From positions 1 through 6,033 of the forward strand of contig JAGSHA010000211.1 of assembly GCA_023954795.1 (NCBI GenBank): DNA of 6,033 nucleotides. Direction: 5' to 3'. Both the position numbers and the translations under genes were made by a program. The DNA is from Oceanospirillaceae bacterium. GTDB taxonomy: Bacteria > Pseudomonadota > Gammaproteobacteria > Pseudomonadales > Balneatricaceae. Below the pieces are notes generated by a model. It was not told the DNA's origin, did no database searches, and saw only the letters and a list, made by a program, of their open reading frames with translations. Positions 5,849-6,033 of the stretch are shown here, piece by piece. The first letter of the stretch is position 1; each line of letters begins with the position of its first letter.

Positions 5849-6033
5849 TTATTGGGTATCAGCGGTTTTTGAGCCGGCAGGTGGAATAATCGCCCAGCCG
5901 ATCTGTACAGGTTCCTTCGTGGTATTCATATGCCAGCTGTACTGAAGGGGTTGCTGCACTTCTGCGTGTGGATAACGTCTGAGTAGCGTTTCATACTGCG
6001 CCATCTCACCATCCATACTCTCGTTCCATACAA
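5849..6033 (-). CDS. C-terminal end of an unidentified minus-strand protein (partial, start beyond right edge)
   Basis: Read on the minus strand, one frame is open from the right edge to TAA at 5851-5849, giving 60 residues. The peptide includes MAQYETLLRRYPHAEVQQ, LQYSWHMNTTKEPVQIGW and a tail AIIPPAGSKTADTQ. The other minus-strand frames, and the plus-strand frames past gtrA, close early. The composition is hydrophilic with aromatic residues and looks protein-like, but I do not recognise the family. The gene converges on the GtrA-like gene with only 2 nt between stops. GtrA/GtrB pairs commonly work with a GT-C transferase whose C-terminal part can be soluble and periplasmic, so this could be such a partner. 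That is speculation from position. A random 60-codon open frame remains possible, though not likely given the tight packing. Confidence 0.5.
   Translation of the reverse strand, partial: VWNESMDGEMAQYETLLRRYPHAEVQQPLQYSWHMNTTKEPVQIGWAIIPPAGSKTADTQ

Overview
The window looks like ordinary chromosomal DNA from a gammaproteobacterium of roughly balanced base composition. The gene order miaB then phoH-like ybeZ, a DUF1820 gene divergent from miaB, and the Bax-type glucosaminidase and AcpH sequences fit a marine Oceanospirillales/Pseudomonadales-type lineage. That placement is an inference from gene content and was not tested with a tree. I see no insertion sequence, phage gene, CRISPR array, tRNA or rRNA.

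Left part (1-2343): a minus-strand tRNA/RNA-maintenance operon. miaB (tRNA methylthiotransferase) is followed after 24 nt by ybeZ, a PhoH-like P-loop ATPase that starts at TTG and runs off the left edge before its C-terminus. In relatives the operon continues with ybeY, a CorC-type gene and lnt, which would lie outside the window. A good sigma70-type promoter with a GC-rich discriminator precedes miaB. The 226-bp gap upstream of miaB also carries the start region of the divergent DUF1820 gene.

Middle part (2344-4299): the small DUF1820 gene on the plus strand converges on two minus-strand genes. These are acpH (acyl carrier protein phosphodiesterase, TTG start) and, downstream of it, a membrane-anchored Bax-type peptidoglycan glucosaminidase. 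A perfect 8-bp hairpin with a T-rich loop sits between the convergent stops.

Right part (4300-6033): a 240-bp non-coding gap with small hairpins, then a plus-strand two-gene operon. The first gene encodes a GtrB/DPM1-like polyprenyl-phosphate glycosyltransferase. The second encodes a GtrA-like four-helix membrane protein and overlaps it by 1 nt (TAATG). Together they would make an undecaprenyl-phosphate-linked sugar on the inner face of the inner membrane and pass it to the periplasmic side. The usual third partner, a GT-C transferase, does not follow on the same strand. Instead the C-terminal end of a minus-strand gene of unknown family converges on gtrA, leaving only 2 nt between the stop codons.

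I did not find an evident new system. The most worthwhile items are the GtrA/GtrB pair facing an unidentified convergent gene, the conserved unknown DUF1820 gene next to miaB, and the two TTG starts.
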